A stretch of DNA of 64,000 nt from Portulaca oleracea (Eukaryota; Streptophyta; Magnoliopsida; Caryophyllales; Portulacaceae). The stretch spans positions 15,213,001 through 15,277,000 of the forward strand of contig CM055888.1 in assembly GCA_029582165.1 (NCBI GenBank), written 5' to 3'. Below the pieces are notes generated by a model that was not told the origin of the DNA, made no database searches, and saw nothing but the letters and a program-made list of their open reading frames with translations. This document shows positions 44,840 to 54,954 of this stretch, in pieces. The position numbers and the translations under genes were made by a program. Position 1 is the stretch's first letter. Each line of letters starts with the position of its first letter.

Positions 44840-46580
44840 TGTTTTGACCCAATTTTGTGACTAAATACTACTAAATCCTTAGGCTTTTGACTTGTTTTGT
44901 GGTTTAATTTAATAACTTTTAATACGTTTTTAGTTATTTTGTAGATTTTGGAGTTTTTACTCAAAACATGGTAAAAAGGGTCATTTTGCAGCTACTTTGG
45001 GAATCCCGAGATTTCCCGGGGCATGGTCGAGACAAAGGCGAAGGAAGCGGGAAAGCCGGACATATCGAACGGATCAAAAGATAGAGCTTCGCTGAAGTTT
45101 GCCTAGGCGTAGCCCCCGCCACGCTCAACGTAGCGGGCGCTACCCTCCCTCGCGTCCAATCGCTGTCTCACGCACCAAGCGTAGCCCCTGTCACCCTTTT
45201 TGTAGCAGGCGCTACGCCTAGAACATCATTGTGGCCGAGCTGGACCGTACCCACGGTCCTGATGACTGCACCTGCGGTGGGTGCAAAGCATGAGCAGAAA
45301 GTGAAGTGATCGAGTGAGACCGTACCCACGGTCTTGGGAGACTGCACCTACTACGATGCGAAGGAGAGAAGTTTCGCCTGACCTAAATCGCCAGACCGTA
45401 CCTACAGTCATGACACACCGTACCTACGGTGCAGCGAAGAAGAGAGAAATTTGCAGGAGTTACGTAGGACCGTAGCTACGATCCCATAGACCGTACCTAC
45501 GGTCCCCTGCAATTACGCATTTTTTCTGCTGAGTGAAGTGATGAGTTTTGAGTAACTAACTTTGCTTATATATATTGCTTTTAGGTCTTTTAGCAGAGGG
45601 AGAATTTTTTATCATATTCTATCACAATTAGCAACATTTTAGCTTTCAATTAGAGTGATTCCTTAGTGATTAGTGAGAGTTTATACTTGGATTATTGCTC
45701 TTGCACTGGATTTCATTGGATTTCTATTGAAGTTTTGAAGACTTATCTTATTATTGGAGCATTGGATTCTTATTATTCTGGAGCATCTTCCTTTGGCATC
45801 AAATTAATGAGCATTTCTTAACTCTTACCCTCTTTAGTTCATCTAATTACTCTTTAATCTATATTTTTGTTATTAGATTACTTGGTGTTTGTTGATTGTT
45901 GATTGTTGTTATTGTTGCTTTGAATATCTAGATACTCTCTTTTTAAGTATGAATGAAGTTATTATTATTGTTAGCATGTTGGATAAGATGATTAGAGGCT
46001 AGAACCCTTATGGGTTAGGGAGAAACTAAGGATGTGAATGGTGTATTTGGATTGGCAATTTTAGGAGGTAATTTGTAGTGGAATCAACTTCCAACTCCTA
46101 TTCTTCCCTCAAGTGGGATGTATTTGGGGTACGAAAGATCCCGAATACATCCAACACTTGAGTTAGAAGGTTGGAATTGGGATAGTTAGTATTCTATTCG
46201 CGAAAGTGAATAGGAGCTAACTAGAGAGTCCCGTTTCTTTAACCCTCCGGGTCCGTGGTGGGCTTGTAGGAAGTTAATCCGGATTATCCTTGAAAAGGGA
46301 AATCCGGTGGGTTTATTCTAACATGATTGTCGCTTGATTCTACTATTTTGTTGCTTTCTAGTTGCGGAACCCTTGTCCTTATTATTGTTTGTGTCCCGAA
46401 ATCTCCCGACACCCATTGTTTCCATTTGACTGAACCATAGTTGTGTTTGTTCTGTTGTCACCACAAACCTCTTGTTATCTTGTGATCCTAAACCTCACCT
46501 AAAGTCGATTAGTTCTAGCCAAGGCCCCTAGCTCTCTGAGAGAGAACGACAAAACCGAGGTCTCACAAACCACTGTTACA
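44840..46580. mobile_element. Solo LTR F (1741 bp) inside the B integrase
   Basis: Starts TGTTTTGACC and ends CACTGTTACA, with the perfect 5-bp duplication GCTTG (44835-44839, 46581-46585). No internal region, so it is a solo LTR left by recombination. TATATATA near 45567. Its parent family is not otherwise in the window. Strand is inferred plus from the TATA and palindrome order. Confidence 0.88.
45243..45504. repeat. F-type palindrome array in solo LTR F
   Basis: Six copies of GACCGTACCTACGGTC type (7-bp arms around CC): 45243, 45318, 45394, 45416, 45468 and 45489 (exact). Upstream at 45136-45149 is GTAGCGGGCGCTAC, the reverse of the C-type motif. All lie before the TATA-like run. Confidence 0.9.
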
Positions 46581-46652
46581 GCTTGCTACTATGGATGGAG
46601 AAGATGTAATTCAGCCCACGAATTTGGATCAACTCAAGCGATACTATGCTTA

Positions 46653-46887
46653 ATATAACCAAGCAACTGGAAAACCAATTTTCAGACACTTGGGATATAT
46701 TTAATAAAGGCCCATGTATATAAGAGAAATAAAGTTTGCAAGAATACAATGATCGTGAACAATATTTCTTCTTTATTAATTGATAATGCAAGTACACTAC
46801 TTGTAACATAAGAAAATTCAAAAGACATAATTAAATGAAAGACTATTCTGGCAAAGCAGTTTCAGTTCCTTCATTTCAGTCCATCTT
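46653..46887. other. Convergent spacer between integrase and the DUF7745 gene in element B
   Basis: Aligns with 5214-5448 of A. No coding signal. Likely the 3' ends of both transcripts. Confidence 0.55.
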
Positions 46888-48355
46888 CTAATCTTGCTTC
46901 ACTTTCTCTATTTCGCCAGATGTCTCGTGGTCAGTCTCCTTGTCTCTAGGTCCGTTAAGAGTTTTCTCTTTGTCTTTGGGCTTATAGGCCCACCTACTTG
47001 GTTTTTGTACCTCCACTCTCGGACCGAGTCTATCCTTCACCGAGTCTCTCGCGCCCAGGAGGTCCTTTACCGATGTACGAGGACCCAGTCTTTCCTTTGC
47101 AGATGCTTGTCTCTTTCTCACTTCCCCACCGCGGCGAGATTCAACAGCAGCAATCAGCCATCCATGGTAGTCAGTATCGGCAATATGAGACATGTGTATC
47201 TTTGGAGGGGCTTTGAGAGTAGGCCTTCTTTCCCAGTATTTCAACCACGACTCAATCACCGAGCCTCGAAGCTTCAATTGATCAGAAGTCTCACACAGGA
47301 GCTCAGGGATGTCCTGCTTGCGACCCATCTGGTGCTTCACTCGCGCCGAAAAATAAAAGGTCATGTGCGTCAAGCCAGCGAGACACACATAAGCATTGCG
47401 GAAGTCATGGGACACATATTCGGAAATGTGCCACCATTCGATCCACCATAAGATCTCCTGAGGCTCCTTCTAGAATGCGATCCATTCTGTTACCGAGCGA
47501 AGGTCGGTATATTTCCTCTTTCTCTAACAATAGTTCGCCAACGCCAATGAAGTTCGGGATTCTTCAATGAGACCCAAGTGATCCATCAACCAGATCTGCC
47601 TAACAATTAGCTAGGGTTAGATTGCATGCCAATATCCCAAACTAACTAACTAAAAAAAAAAAAAGAACAAAACCCGCGCGGGTTTTGCAGACATCAGAGG
47701 CAGAAACCAAGTAGAGGTGAAAAGGAGAGTGAAATACCTGAAGTAGCAACGGGCTTCCTCGAAAGTCATGTTCTGGAGTCTGATCATCCAAGCCCATCAT
47801 GGTTTCCGCTAACATTAGAGGCACGAGATTGTAGCCTCGGGACATGTCGTCGACGATTTGGATCAAATTCGCCGGTCCGGTTCTTCTGTCGCCGTGATAA
47901 AAACAAAACTCGCCAAGGAGACATAATACGAGCGCTCGCACTCGTATCACAGGACTGTATTCCAAGGTATCGGGAGATTGAAAATATTCAACTATGGTTT
48001 GGAAGTGTACCTTTTCGCCGAATATTGCGCTTCTGATGACCTGAGAAGGAAGTCATAAGAGCTCCTTGTATTGCTTAGGGATGTCTGCTGGCGTTGGAGG
48101 CGACGTCGGCCGAGCAAAGTGATTTGTCCCTAGGATTGAGGACCATTCCTCCGGAAGCGGACATAACTCCTTCCACGCTAAGCGAAAGACATGCATTTTC
48201 GGATCCCAAAAAGTCTCCGCCGCACGGAGAAAATCGCTGTTAATTCTCACTTGTCGAAGACTCATCAAGCTCGTTAACTTGTATCTTCCGAGCTCTTTCT
48301 TCTCTTCTTTGGGCAAGGTGTTCATCCAAGTTGCAAGTTTCTTCTCGAATGCCAT
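46888..48355 (-). pseudogene. DUF7745-type antisense accessory gene of element B (two exons)
   Basis: Exon 1 48355-47738 (206 codons, donor CAG|GTATTT), intron 47737-47596, exon 2 47595-46888 (236 codons), all phase 0. MAFEKKLATWMNTLPKEEKK, ELCPLPEEWSSILGTNHFAR, VRALVLCLLGEFCFYHGDRR, then in exon 2 WWIEWWHISEYVSHDFRNAY and RGSVIESWLKYWERRPTLKA. The RLG repeats are KERLGPR, KDLLGAR and KDRLGPR. Damage: TGA for a Cys codon near 48050 and at least two stops near the start of exon 2. Gene structure, promoter distance and intron palindrome are as in A, although the mutations are independent. Function unknown. Confidence 0.77.
47668..47687. repeat. B-type palindrome inside the DUF7745 intron
   Basis: Perfect 20-bp palindrome CAAAACCCGCGCGGGTTTTG within intron 47596-47737. 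Confidence 0.93.
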
Positions 48356-48449
48356 GAGAACCGGCAAGTTTTCTTTGAGTTTTAGGAGAATATGTGATGA
48401 AGGCTTGGAAGTAGTGATGAGTAGTGATGATTATATGCATAACATGGAG

Positions 48450-48457
48450 TATTTATA
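48450..48457 (-). promoter_or_regulatory. TATA box of the antisense DUF7745 gene in element B
   Basis: Minus strand GGTGTATAAATAC, 102 bp before the ATG at 48355; same words and spacing as in A. Confidence 0.75.
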
Positions 48458-48573
48458 CACCTCCATTTATGATCAAAAATGGAGAAAATGCAACCAGCAA
48501 CGATCACATAGTCGTTGCCCTCCATATCCCATGATTTTAGCTTATTTGCAACGGCTAGAAAAAAAAAAGCAAT

Positions 48574-48673
48574 ATCAAAACACGCGCAGGTTTTGATGTG
48601 TCCAAATCCACGCGCGCGCCTGTCCAAGCCAAGGCCCAGAGCCTGCTGAAGAGAAAACCCGCGTGGGTTTTCT
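48574..48673. repeat. Two B-type palindromes in the DUF7745 promoter
   Basis: 48574-48597 (ATCAAAAC/GTTTTGAT) and 48652-48673 (AGAAAACCC/GGGTTTTCT around GCGT), 77 bp apart centre to centre, about 128 and 205 bp upstream of the TATA box. This matches A at 3522 and 3442. Confidence 0.9.
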
Positions 48674-49154
48674 GTTGATATGGGCTGCCTCCATTCAGCC
48701 CACCTATTCCTGATTGTAATTGGGCCCGAGAATTAATTTGGCCCGTTCTTGCATTTTTAATGTTTCGGATCATTACCCAATGATGCTCGGTTCTTAAATT
48801 TTTGCTCGAGTCTACTCTAACACTTAAGTTTTTGTTTTCTTTTGTTTTCTTTTCTTTTTGGGGAAGCGGGATTAAGTTGGGATTAATCCCGTCATGTAGA
48901 AAATCTTTCAGATGAGCATTAATAAAATAAAGTCGTGCATTCACCGAGTTTTACATATAAAATAAGAAATAAAATTCATAAAGAGTCTTGCATTAAAATA
49001 ATAAAAAAAAAGTACAAATTAGTCCTGCATAACAAAAAAAAAAGTCTAGAAATGTGCATAGAGTTAAGTTGTCAAAGGGTTCCCAAGATTCAGGTAAAAA
49101 ATCTGAACTCATTTGCATTTGCGAAAACTAATACTTACTTTTCTGATGATTTTC
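48674..49154. other. Spacer upstream of the antisense gene in element B
   Basis: Aligns in reverse complement with 3042-3441 of A up to about 49050. No gene. Confidence 0.6.
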
Positions 49155-49740
49155 AGGTTGCCACAGAAAAGAGCACCATCATCTGGTCGCCGCCAAAAGG
49201 GACCATCCATCGTCAGGTTGTCGTATAAAAGAGCACCATCATCGGGTCGCCGCTAAAAAGGGACCATCCGTCATCCGGTTGCCGTATAAAAGAGCACCAT
49301 CAGCGACAGTCATCCAACGGTTGCCACCTAAAGGCCTCCAACGATGTCGTCAACGACAGTTATCCAACCGTTGCCACCTAAAGGCCTCCAACGATGTCGT
49401 CAGCAACAGTCGTCCAACGGGTTCCACATAAAGGACTCTGACGATGTTAGCAACATCAGTCATTCAAACAGATTCCACTTAAAGGTCTCCAAACGACATT
49501 CTTAGCATCGGTCGTCCAACGGTTACCACCTAAAGGTTACCGACGATCTCTTCATCAGCAGCAGTCGTTCAAACGGGTTCCACTTAAAGGTCTCCAAACG
49601 ACATCCTTAGCATCAGTCGTCAAATGGTTGCTACCTAAAGGTTATCGACGACACCATCAGCAGCAACGTCACCTGGTCGCCATGTAAAAGAGCACTACCA
49701 GCGTCAAGACAGACATCAAGTCTACTTTGACCTTAGTCCT
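49155..49740. repeat. Tandem-repeat block before the 3' LTR of element B
   Basis: Two related unit types. First GTCGCCG-AAAAGGGACCATC and GTATAAAAGAGCACCATCA words, then about nine diverged units of 50-60 bp with GTCATCCAACGGTTGCCACC and TAAAGGCCTCCAACGATGTC. It takes the place that the PMD gene has in A. Confidence 0.87.
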
Positions 49741-49907
49741 ATTCGGACTCTATCAAAGTAGAGGCTCTCTGTAGACACCGGGATTTACACCGATATAATC
49801 CCAACATATCAAGAGTTTAAATGAAACATCTGGGTCGGATACATCATTGGGCCAATGTAACAAGCAAAGCAAACAAAAACAAGTTTAAGGTGGCCCACTA
49901 TCAAGAA

Positions 49908-50183
49908 CAAAACCCGCACGGGTTTTGATTAAGGAGGCGGCCCAGAACCAGAACAGGCCCAAGGTGCGCCCCAGCCCAGAGGCTTCAAAACCCGTGCGGG
50001 TTTTGTTTTACCTAAGCGCGTCGTTTTGGCTCCGTCCACGTCAGCGATCCGTGCCTGGATATTATAAAACCCGCGCGGGTTTTAATTTCCAGAAGTTGGC
50101 GCCAACATCTTTGATCATCCTTGATTTTAGCCCACATGGTTTGACCTTCTGCCTTGACCTCCCATAACCCGCACGGGTTTTGA
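49908..50183. repeat. Four B-type palindromes in U3 of the B 3' LTR
   Basis: 49908-49927, 49986-50005, 50065-50084 and 50165-50183, starts 78, 79 and 100 bp apart. All but the last have uninterrupted CAAAACCC/GGGTTTTG or TAAAACCC/GGGTTTTA arms, better kept than in the 5' LTR. Confidence 0.93.
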
Positions 50184-50980
50184 TCTTTCATTGAGATGGA
50201 GAGCATGATCCTAGGGATGTGTCTCCCTCCATTTCCCTCCAAATCCCTCACCTCATCACCTATAAATACCCCCTCATAATCACTCTCATTTCATCAACAA
50301 TCATCCTCTATCACCCTTATTCTACCAAATTTCCACCAACTATTATCATCATCCTACCTACACTCTCTTAAACTCTCTCTATTATCCATTCTCTTATTAT
50401 TATCCTCTTACTCTACCAAATTCTCATCACATCATTATCCATATATCACCCTTCTATCATCCTCATACTTATCCTTTCATCCTCCAAGTCAAAGGAAGTC
50501 AAGATTTTGATCGGTGCATTCGGATTCCTAAACCAACGAGGTTCGCCCTATGTTTCTTTCGTTATTTTAATTATGTAATTCGTATTTCATTTCCATTACT
50601 TGTGCATATTTTGTAAATAAAAACCTTGTTTTATAATGCAGGTTAAGAATATAAAGTTGCGAAATTAATTAAACTTCTCCCCGCTCTATTTTCATTTTAA
50701 TGTCGATTTTAGTAGAGTCTGTTTTCTAACAGGCGAATTCGAGAATTCTTAAAATTCTCGAATTCGTAACCTTACCCCCGAACTTAGAGTCGGATTTCGT
50801 AGACCGGATTTATTCTTAATTTTATGGTTTGTCGGTTCCTTAAATCTACTGGCGACTCTTATTTCTTTTATAACCCATTTAATTATTTTAAACATACGGA
50901 TTTACACCAAAATACTTAAAAAATCATTTAGTATTTTTTGTATATTAATCCAAGGCTAAAACTGAGAGAAAAAGGGTCTA

Positions 50981-51085
50981 AAATTGATAAAACCCTCGCG
51001 GGTTTTATCAATTTCAGCCCATGTTCTCTGGCCAAAAGAAAAGCACGATCTAGCCCATGGACAATTAAAACCCGTGCGGGTTTTA
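50981..51085. repeat. Two B-type palindromes in U5 of the B 3' LTR
   Basis: 50981-51014 has 15-bp arms AAATTGATAAAACCC and GGGTTTTATCAATTT around TCGC. 51066-51085 is TAAAACCCGTGCGGGTTTTA. Confidence 0.92.
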
Positions 51086-51359
51086 GCTGTCCATGGCGAC
51101 CCGTTTGCTTTCTGTTGGGCCTAGATCTGATATTCGGGTCAAAACTGAATTATTTTAAATTATTTCGATGTAATTTCGAATATTTAAATAATAAAAATTT
51201 ATTTGTAAAATAAATAAAATTTCACCACCCCGAAAATGAATTTCATAAAATAAAAATATCCTTATTTAAGGATTAAGCAACCTTAGTCGGCTCCCGATCG
51301 TTTAGTTAGTGCATCGCGGAGAAAAGGGGTGCACCCTTTTCCCGGGGTCCTACAACTCC

Positions 51360-51641
51360 CTCCCGTTGATTTGTATACCCAATCTCCATTTACAAGTCAA
51401 TGGGAGGAATCACTTGTCATATCCCCTTTTAAGGTGCCTAGAAAAGTTGTGTGCATTCCTGTAGTCCATCAATTCTATGACTTTTCTAAGGGTTTCGATA
51501 AACTGTTGAGAGCACTAACATTTACTGATGTACTATTGAGATTGTGCTCTTATGTTCACCATTCCAAGATGCATTCACGAATGCATGATTTGTTACTACG
51601 GGCATTGAATGGTTCTGACATGGTGCCCGACGTCTTGAGGT
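51360..51641 (+). pseudogene. C-terminal part of the element C ORF after the B insertion
   Basis: Continues the frame broken at 27663: LPPVDLYTQSPFTSQWEESL, then FYDFSKGFDKLLRALTFTDV and SRMHDLLLRALNGSDMVPDV to the stop at 51641. Function unknown. Confidence 0.65.
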
Positions 51642-53321
51642 GAGATGGAGTGGCTGATGCTCCATAGATGGTTTTATTATTCTGAGATTTCATTGTTTAG
51701 GTACAATTAGTACCCAACTAGGTAATATCCTTCCTTTCCTTTTTTTTAATATGGTTAGTGAGTAGTTTATTTTATTTTTCTTTATTTTTCTTGGTGTGTT
51801 TCTTGATTTTCTTTGGTGTGCTTGATTACTTCTATTTCAATGAGGACACTGTTGGCCTTTTTGTGTGAGAGTGGGGCGGCATGCATGCTGGCTGGTGTTT
51901 TTCCTTTTCTTTTGTGTGCTTTTTCTTTTGTGTGATGTCGCCTTATTCACAATGAGGACATTGTAGAGTTTTTGTGTGGGAGTGGAGTGGCATAAGTGCC
52001 TTACCAATTTTTGGAAGAGAAACAACTTTACTTATTAATGAAATTAGGTGAAATTTTTAAAATTTTTATCGGCTAAGGGTAGTTTGTATGTATGGTTGTG
52101 TCGTTGATTGCTAGAATAATGCAATTGCTTAGTTAGGAATAGTTAGTGAATGCTTGATAGGCTTTAGGCTTGATTGTTGCTTTACCTAAACATAATAACC
52201 TCACCTGTATTTGCAACCATGTGGTATCCTTAGAAATTCACTTCTTGGTTGGTTAATGTGATGGTTTTGGTTTAGGAGGAAAGTTTTAGCTTCTTGAATA
52301 TCCATGCTCTGAATAGAGAGAAAAAAAAACTAAAAATTGGAAAATAAATAAAAGTTAGTACACCTACACGAGTTGGTATGAGTGATACTGCGCTCTTACC
52401 CCTTAAGCACTTCGTTTGTGTATGGAGTAGCCCTTGTTGGAAGGGTAGACCCCTTTTTGGGCCGTGCAACTCCCGAAAACACTAACACAATAATAAAGAA
52501 ATATGAAAATGTTGGTTCACCTACATAGATCGGTGTGAGTGGTGCGGCGCTCACGCACCTTAAGCACCTTGTTTGTGAATGGAAAAGATCTATGTTGGAA
52601 GAGTAGACCCCTTTCAGGGCCGTTCAATTCTCGAAAAAACCCAACACCAAAAAAAGGGTAATTGCAATAAGTGCGGAACTAATCTCTATGTAACCTGCGA
52701 CCCTCACCAAGCCAAGGGCGACACAAAATAGGGAGAGGAACTGCCTTTAATTCCTAAAATAAATCGAGCATGGGTGTTTGAGTAGTTAATCCTAACCAAC
52801 TGAACCTTAACTTAAACAAAAACGAGCCAAGAAGCACTGCACTTGAGCACAAGGAACCCATCAAGTTGATGCATGAGCGAGGTGAAAAATGTGAAGTCTA
52901 GTAACAGTTTTGCAAGTTGCCTTGATAGTGCTTATTAACTGTTCTGAGTTGAGTGAATGCATTGTTTGAGTAGTCAGCTTCGCGACCGTGTGTTTGAACC
53001 TCCTTTATGCTAATCCTCTTGTCTCAATTTAGCCTCTTTTATTTCATAAAGTGTTTCTCCTCCGTTCTTTTCTTTAGTTTTGAGTCTTCTTTCTTTTCTT
53101 TTCTTTTCTTTTTGTTTTCTTTTTCTTTGGCTTTTGTGGGTATAGTTTCTATAAATCCTCACGAGACCTTCCTCGCCCACTCGGGCTGCCAAAGGGTTTA
53201 AAGGGCTTGTTGCATATGCTAAATGCAACCGTGATTCCTATGAAAGTGAGTTAGGGTAGTTAGTTTCTTTTTCTTTTTGTTTTAGTTTGCTCGGGGCGAG
53301 CAAACCCTTGTGTGGGAGTGT
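51642..53321 (+). other. Non-coding 3' region of element C
   Basis: Contains repeated AATGAGGACA-TGT and TTTGTGTGGGAGTG motifs at about 51840, 51950 and 53305, the last being the PPT next to the LTR. Holds the tandem duplication at 52352-52660. No ORF of note. Confidence 0.65.
52352..52660. repeat. Two diverged tandem copies of a 150-160 bp unit in element C
   Basis: Both copies have CACCTACA-GAG/GAT-GGTRTGAGTG, CCTTAAGCAC-T-GTTTGTG, TGTTGGAAG-GTAGACCCC and GGGCCGT-CAA-TC. Copy 1 starts near 52352, copy 2 near 52515. Confidence 0.82.
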
Positions 53322-54591
53322 TGTTCGGTCTCGTTTCGAGCCGAATTTATATCATTTTATAAAGTGTTTTGCTTGTTTTATCCCCTTAATTATATATTAG
53401 TTATAATGATTTTATGTTTTTCTAGGACAATCGAGAGTTAGAAGAAAATTCGAGCCAAAACGCCTTAAAATGCTCAAAGCAGGCAGTGTAGCGCCCGCGA
53501 CAGCTGGGCAGAACTAGGTCACGCCCGCGACCTGGGCGTCGCGCCTATGACAGACAGCAAGAAAAGATGCACTGGAACACAGCAAAGGGTCGCGCCCGCT
53601 ACAGAAGCATCGCACTCGCGACGTGCCGGCCAGAAGAGGGTCGCACCCGAGACACGTCCTGTTCACGCCCGCGAAGACGGTGAAGAAAAATTTTCGAGAA
53701 ATTGTCGCGCCCGCGACGGAATTTGTAGCACCCACGACTATCTGAAGCGAGAACTGACGAAAACTGGGCAGAAGAGGGTCGCGCCCGCGACCCTATGTGT
53801 CCCACTCGCGACGACGGCTGGGATCCGGAAATAAAGCGCGCGGCGGCTATGCTAGGGTTTGGAGAGTAATTTATTATTTCCCTTCTTATTTTCTTTCATT
53901 ATATAAACACTATTACACTATCATTAGAAAGTAAAAAAATTTTGTTAGTTTTATCATTAGTTTTTACTTAGGTTTTAGAATTAGTCTCCTAGGTTTAATT
54001 TCAGATGAAGCTTTCTTAATGTTTTCTTTAGTTTTCGATTGTAATTCAATTCTTCCAAGATCAATGAAATTCTTTTCTTCAAGTTCTTTTTTTCTTTCAA
54101 TTCTTGTCTTTCAATTTCATTAGTATTAGTTCCACAAAAATCCAATTTTTAGTGAAGAGGAGGATTAAGGTTCCTCGAATTCTCCCTTCAGGTGAGGATT
54201 CGAGCAGTCTTAGTAATCCAAATCACGCTTTTTCTTGTTTGTTCGAGGGAAGATTCGTCATTAAAGATTCAAGATTTCAAGATTCAAGATTAGCATAATG
54301 CATTCTAGGTATAATTTCGTTTCCTTAATTTCAGTATTAAATTAAGTTTTAACATTCTTCGCTCTTGAGTGTTTTTAATGGCTTTCTTGATTATGTTCTT
54401 GCTTTCTAGTTCAGTTTCTTTAGTTAGGTTTTGATTTCTTGTTCTTGTTTTCAATTCATAATTAGTTTAGTTTAATTATTTACTGCTTCCTGCAATTTGA
54501 AACCCTTACCAAACCAATTTCCTGAAAACCTAACACACCATCCCTGAGGTACGACAACCCTACTTTTTACCCCAAAATCTAAAACCGAACA
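53322..54591 (+). repeat. 3' LTR of element C (1270 bp)
   Basis: TGTTCGGTCT to AAAACCGAACA. Its palindrome array (about 53487-53815) lacks the first unit and carries an additional segment compared with the 5' LTR. Confidence 0.9.
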
Positions 54592-54954
54592 CGAACCTAT
54601 GGATATGGCAACCATTGCCACCACGAAAGCTTTCTTCATATCATATGGAAAACCCATATGTGATCACAAAGGAGACAAGCAACACAAACATCCAAAACCA
54701 ATATCCAATCAATCAAAGCCAAGGTTCAACCATAACAAGATCATTATATTTAATAATTAAGGTTAGCCAACATATCATGCCAAATTAACAAATAATCTAG
54801 CATGCATACATCCTAATAGATCATATCTATCATGATTATAGCATAAAAGGCATAAACAAGTAATCTAGCAAGGCTATCTAAACATGATTCAACAATTGAA
54901 ACATATAAGAGAGATAGGTAAAACATAAGCATGCTATTGTGGCTCTAATACAAC
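54592..54954 (-). other. Leader of element D, PBS-proximal part
   Basis: Continues 23248-25100 across element C. The end (54942-54953, GCTCTAATACAA) is a decayed version of GCTCTGATACCA, the complement of the initiator-Met-tRNA primer site TGGTATCAGAGC. Confidence 0.72.

Larger units (their letters stand above)
43552..46652 (+). pseudogene. Integrase of element B, split by solo LTR F
   Basis: Zinc-binding part EVMATVHGGECGPHMNGRML and FVGKCHKCQEYANLQHQPPS. Core: VAIDYFTKWVEAASFAKLTS, GVPHEVISDNGSHF and the AVEAANKT-type Glu block near 44350. The C-terminus LREMRAPIQDPRGKFVPNWK reaches GGAARL at 44838. Solo LTR F interrupts at 44840. The last residues (TMDGEDVIQPTNLDQLKRYY) resume at about 46586. 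Stops at 44050, 44338 and 44443. Confidence 0.87.
27664..51354 (+). mobile_element. Element B: Tat/Ogre-like Ty3 retrotransposon
   Basis: LTRs 27664-29249 and 49770-51354, tRNA-Arg PBS, gag-PR-RT-RH-aRNH-IN (38398-46652), an antisense DUF7745 gene (46888-48355) and a tandem-repeat block before the 3' LTR. Flanking bases GCTCC (27659-27663) and ACTCC (51355-51359) are a one-mismatch duplication. Without the inserted E and F it is about 14.2 kb. It is the sister of element A but in the opposite orientation, and lacks the PMD gene. Confidence 0.92.
49770..51354 (+). repeat. 3' LTR of element B (1585 bp)
   Basis: TGTAGACACC to GGGTCCTACA. The purine-rich AAAGTAGAGGCTCTC just before it is the likely PPT. 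Confidence 0.93.
25101..54591 (+). mobile_element. Element C: non-autonomous Athila-like LTR retrotransposon
   Basis: LTRs 25101-26340 and 53322-54591, starting TGTTCGGTCT and ending with AACCRAACA-like bases. The tRNA-Asp-type PBS follows the first LTR. Flanks CAAAC and CGAAC are a one-mismatch target duplication. Without element B it is about 5.8 kb and encodes only a gag-like protein and an acidic ORF. I see no protease, RT or integrase. It is inserted in the leader of D and hosts B at 27664. Confidence 0.88.

Noticed and set aside
53547..53834. Open frames in the C LTR on both strands
   Set aside because: Caused by GC-rich palindromes that lack stops. The matching 5' LTR has no such frame.
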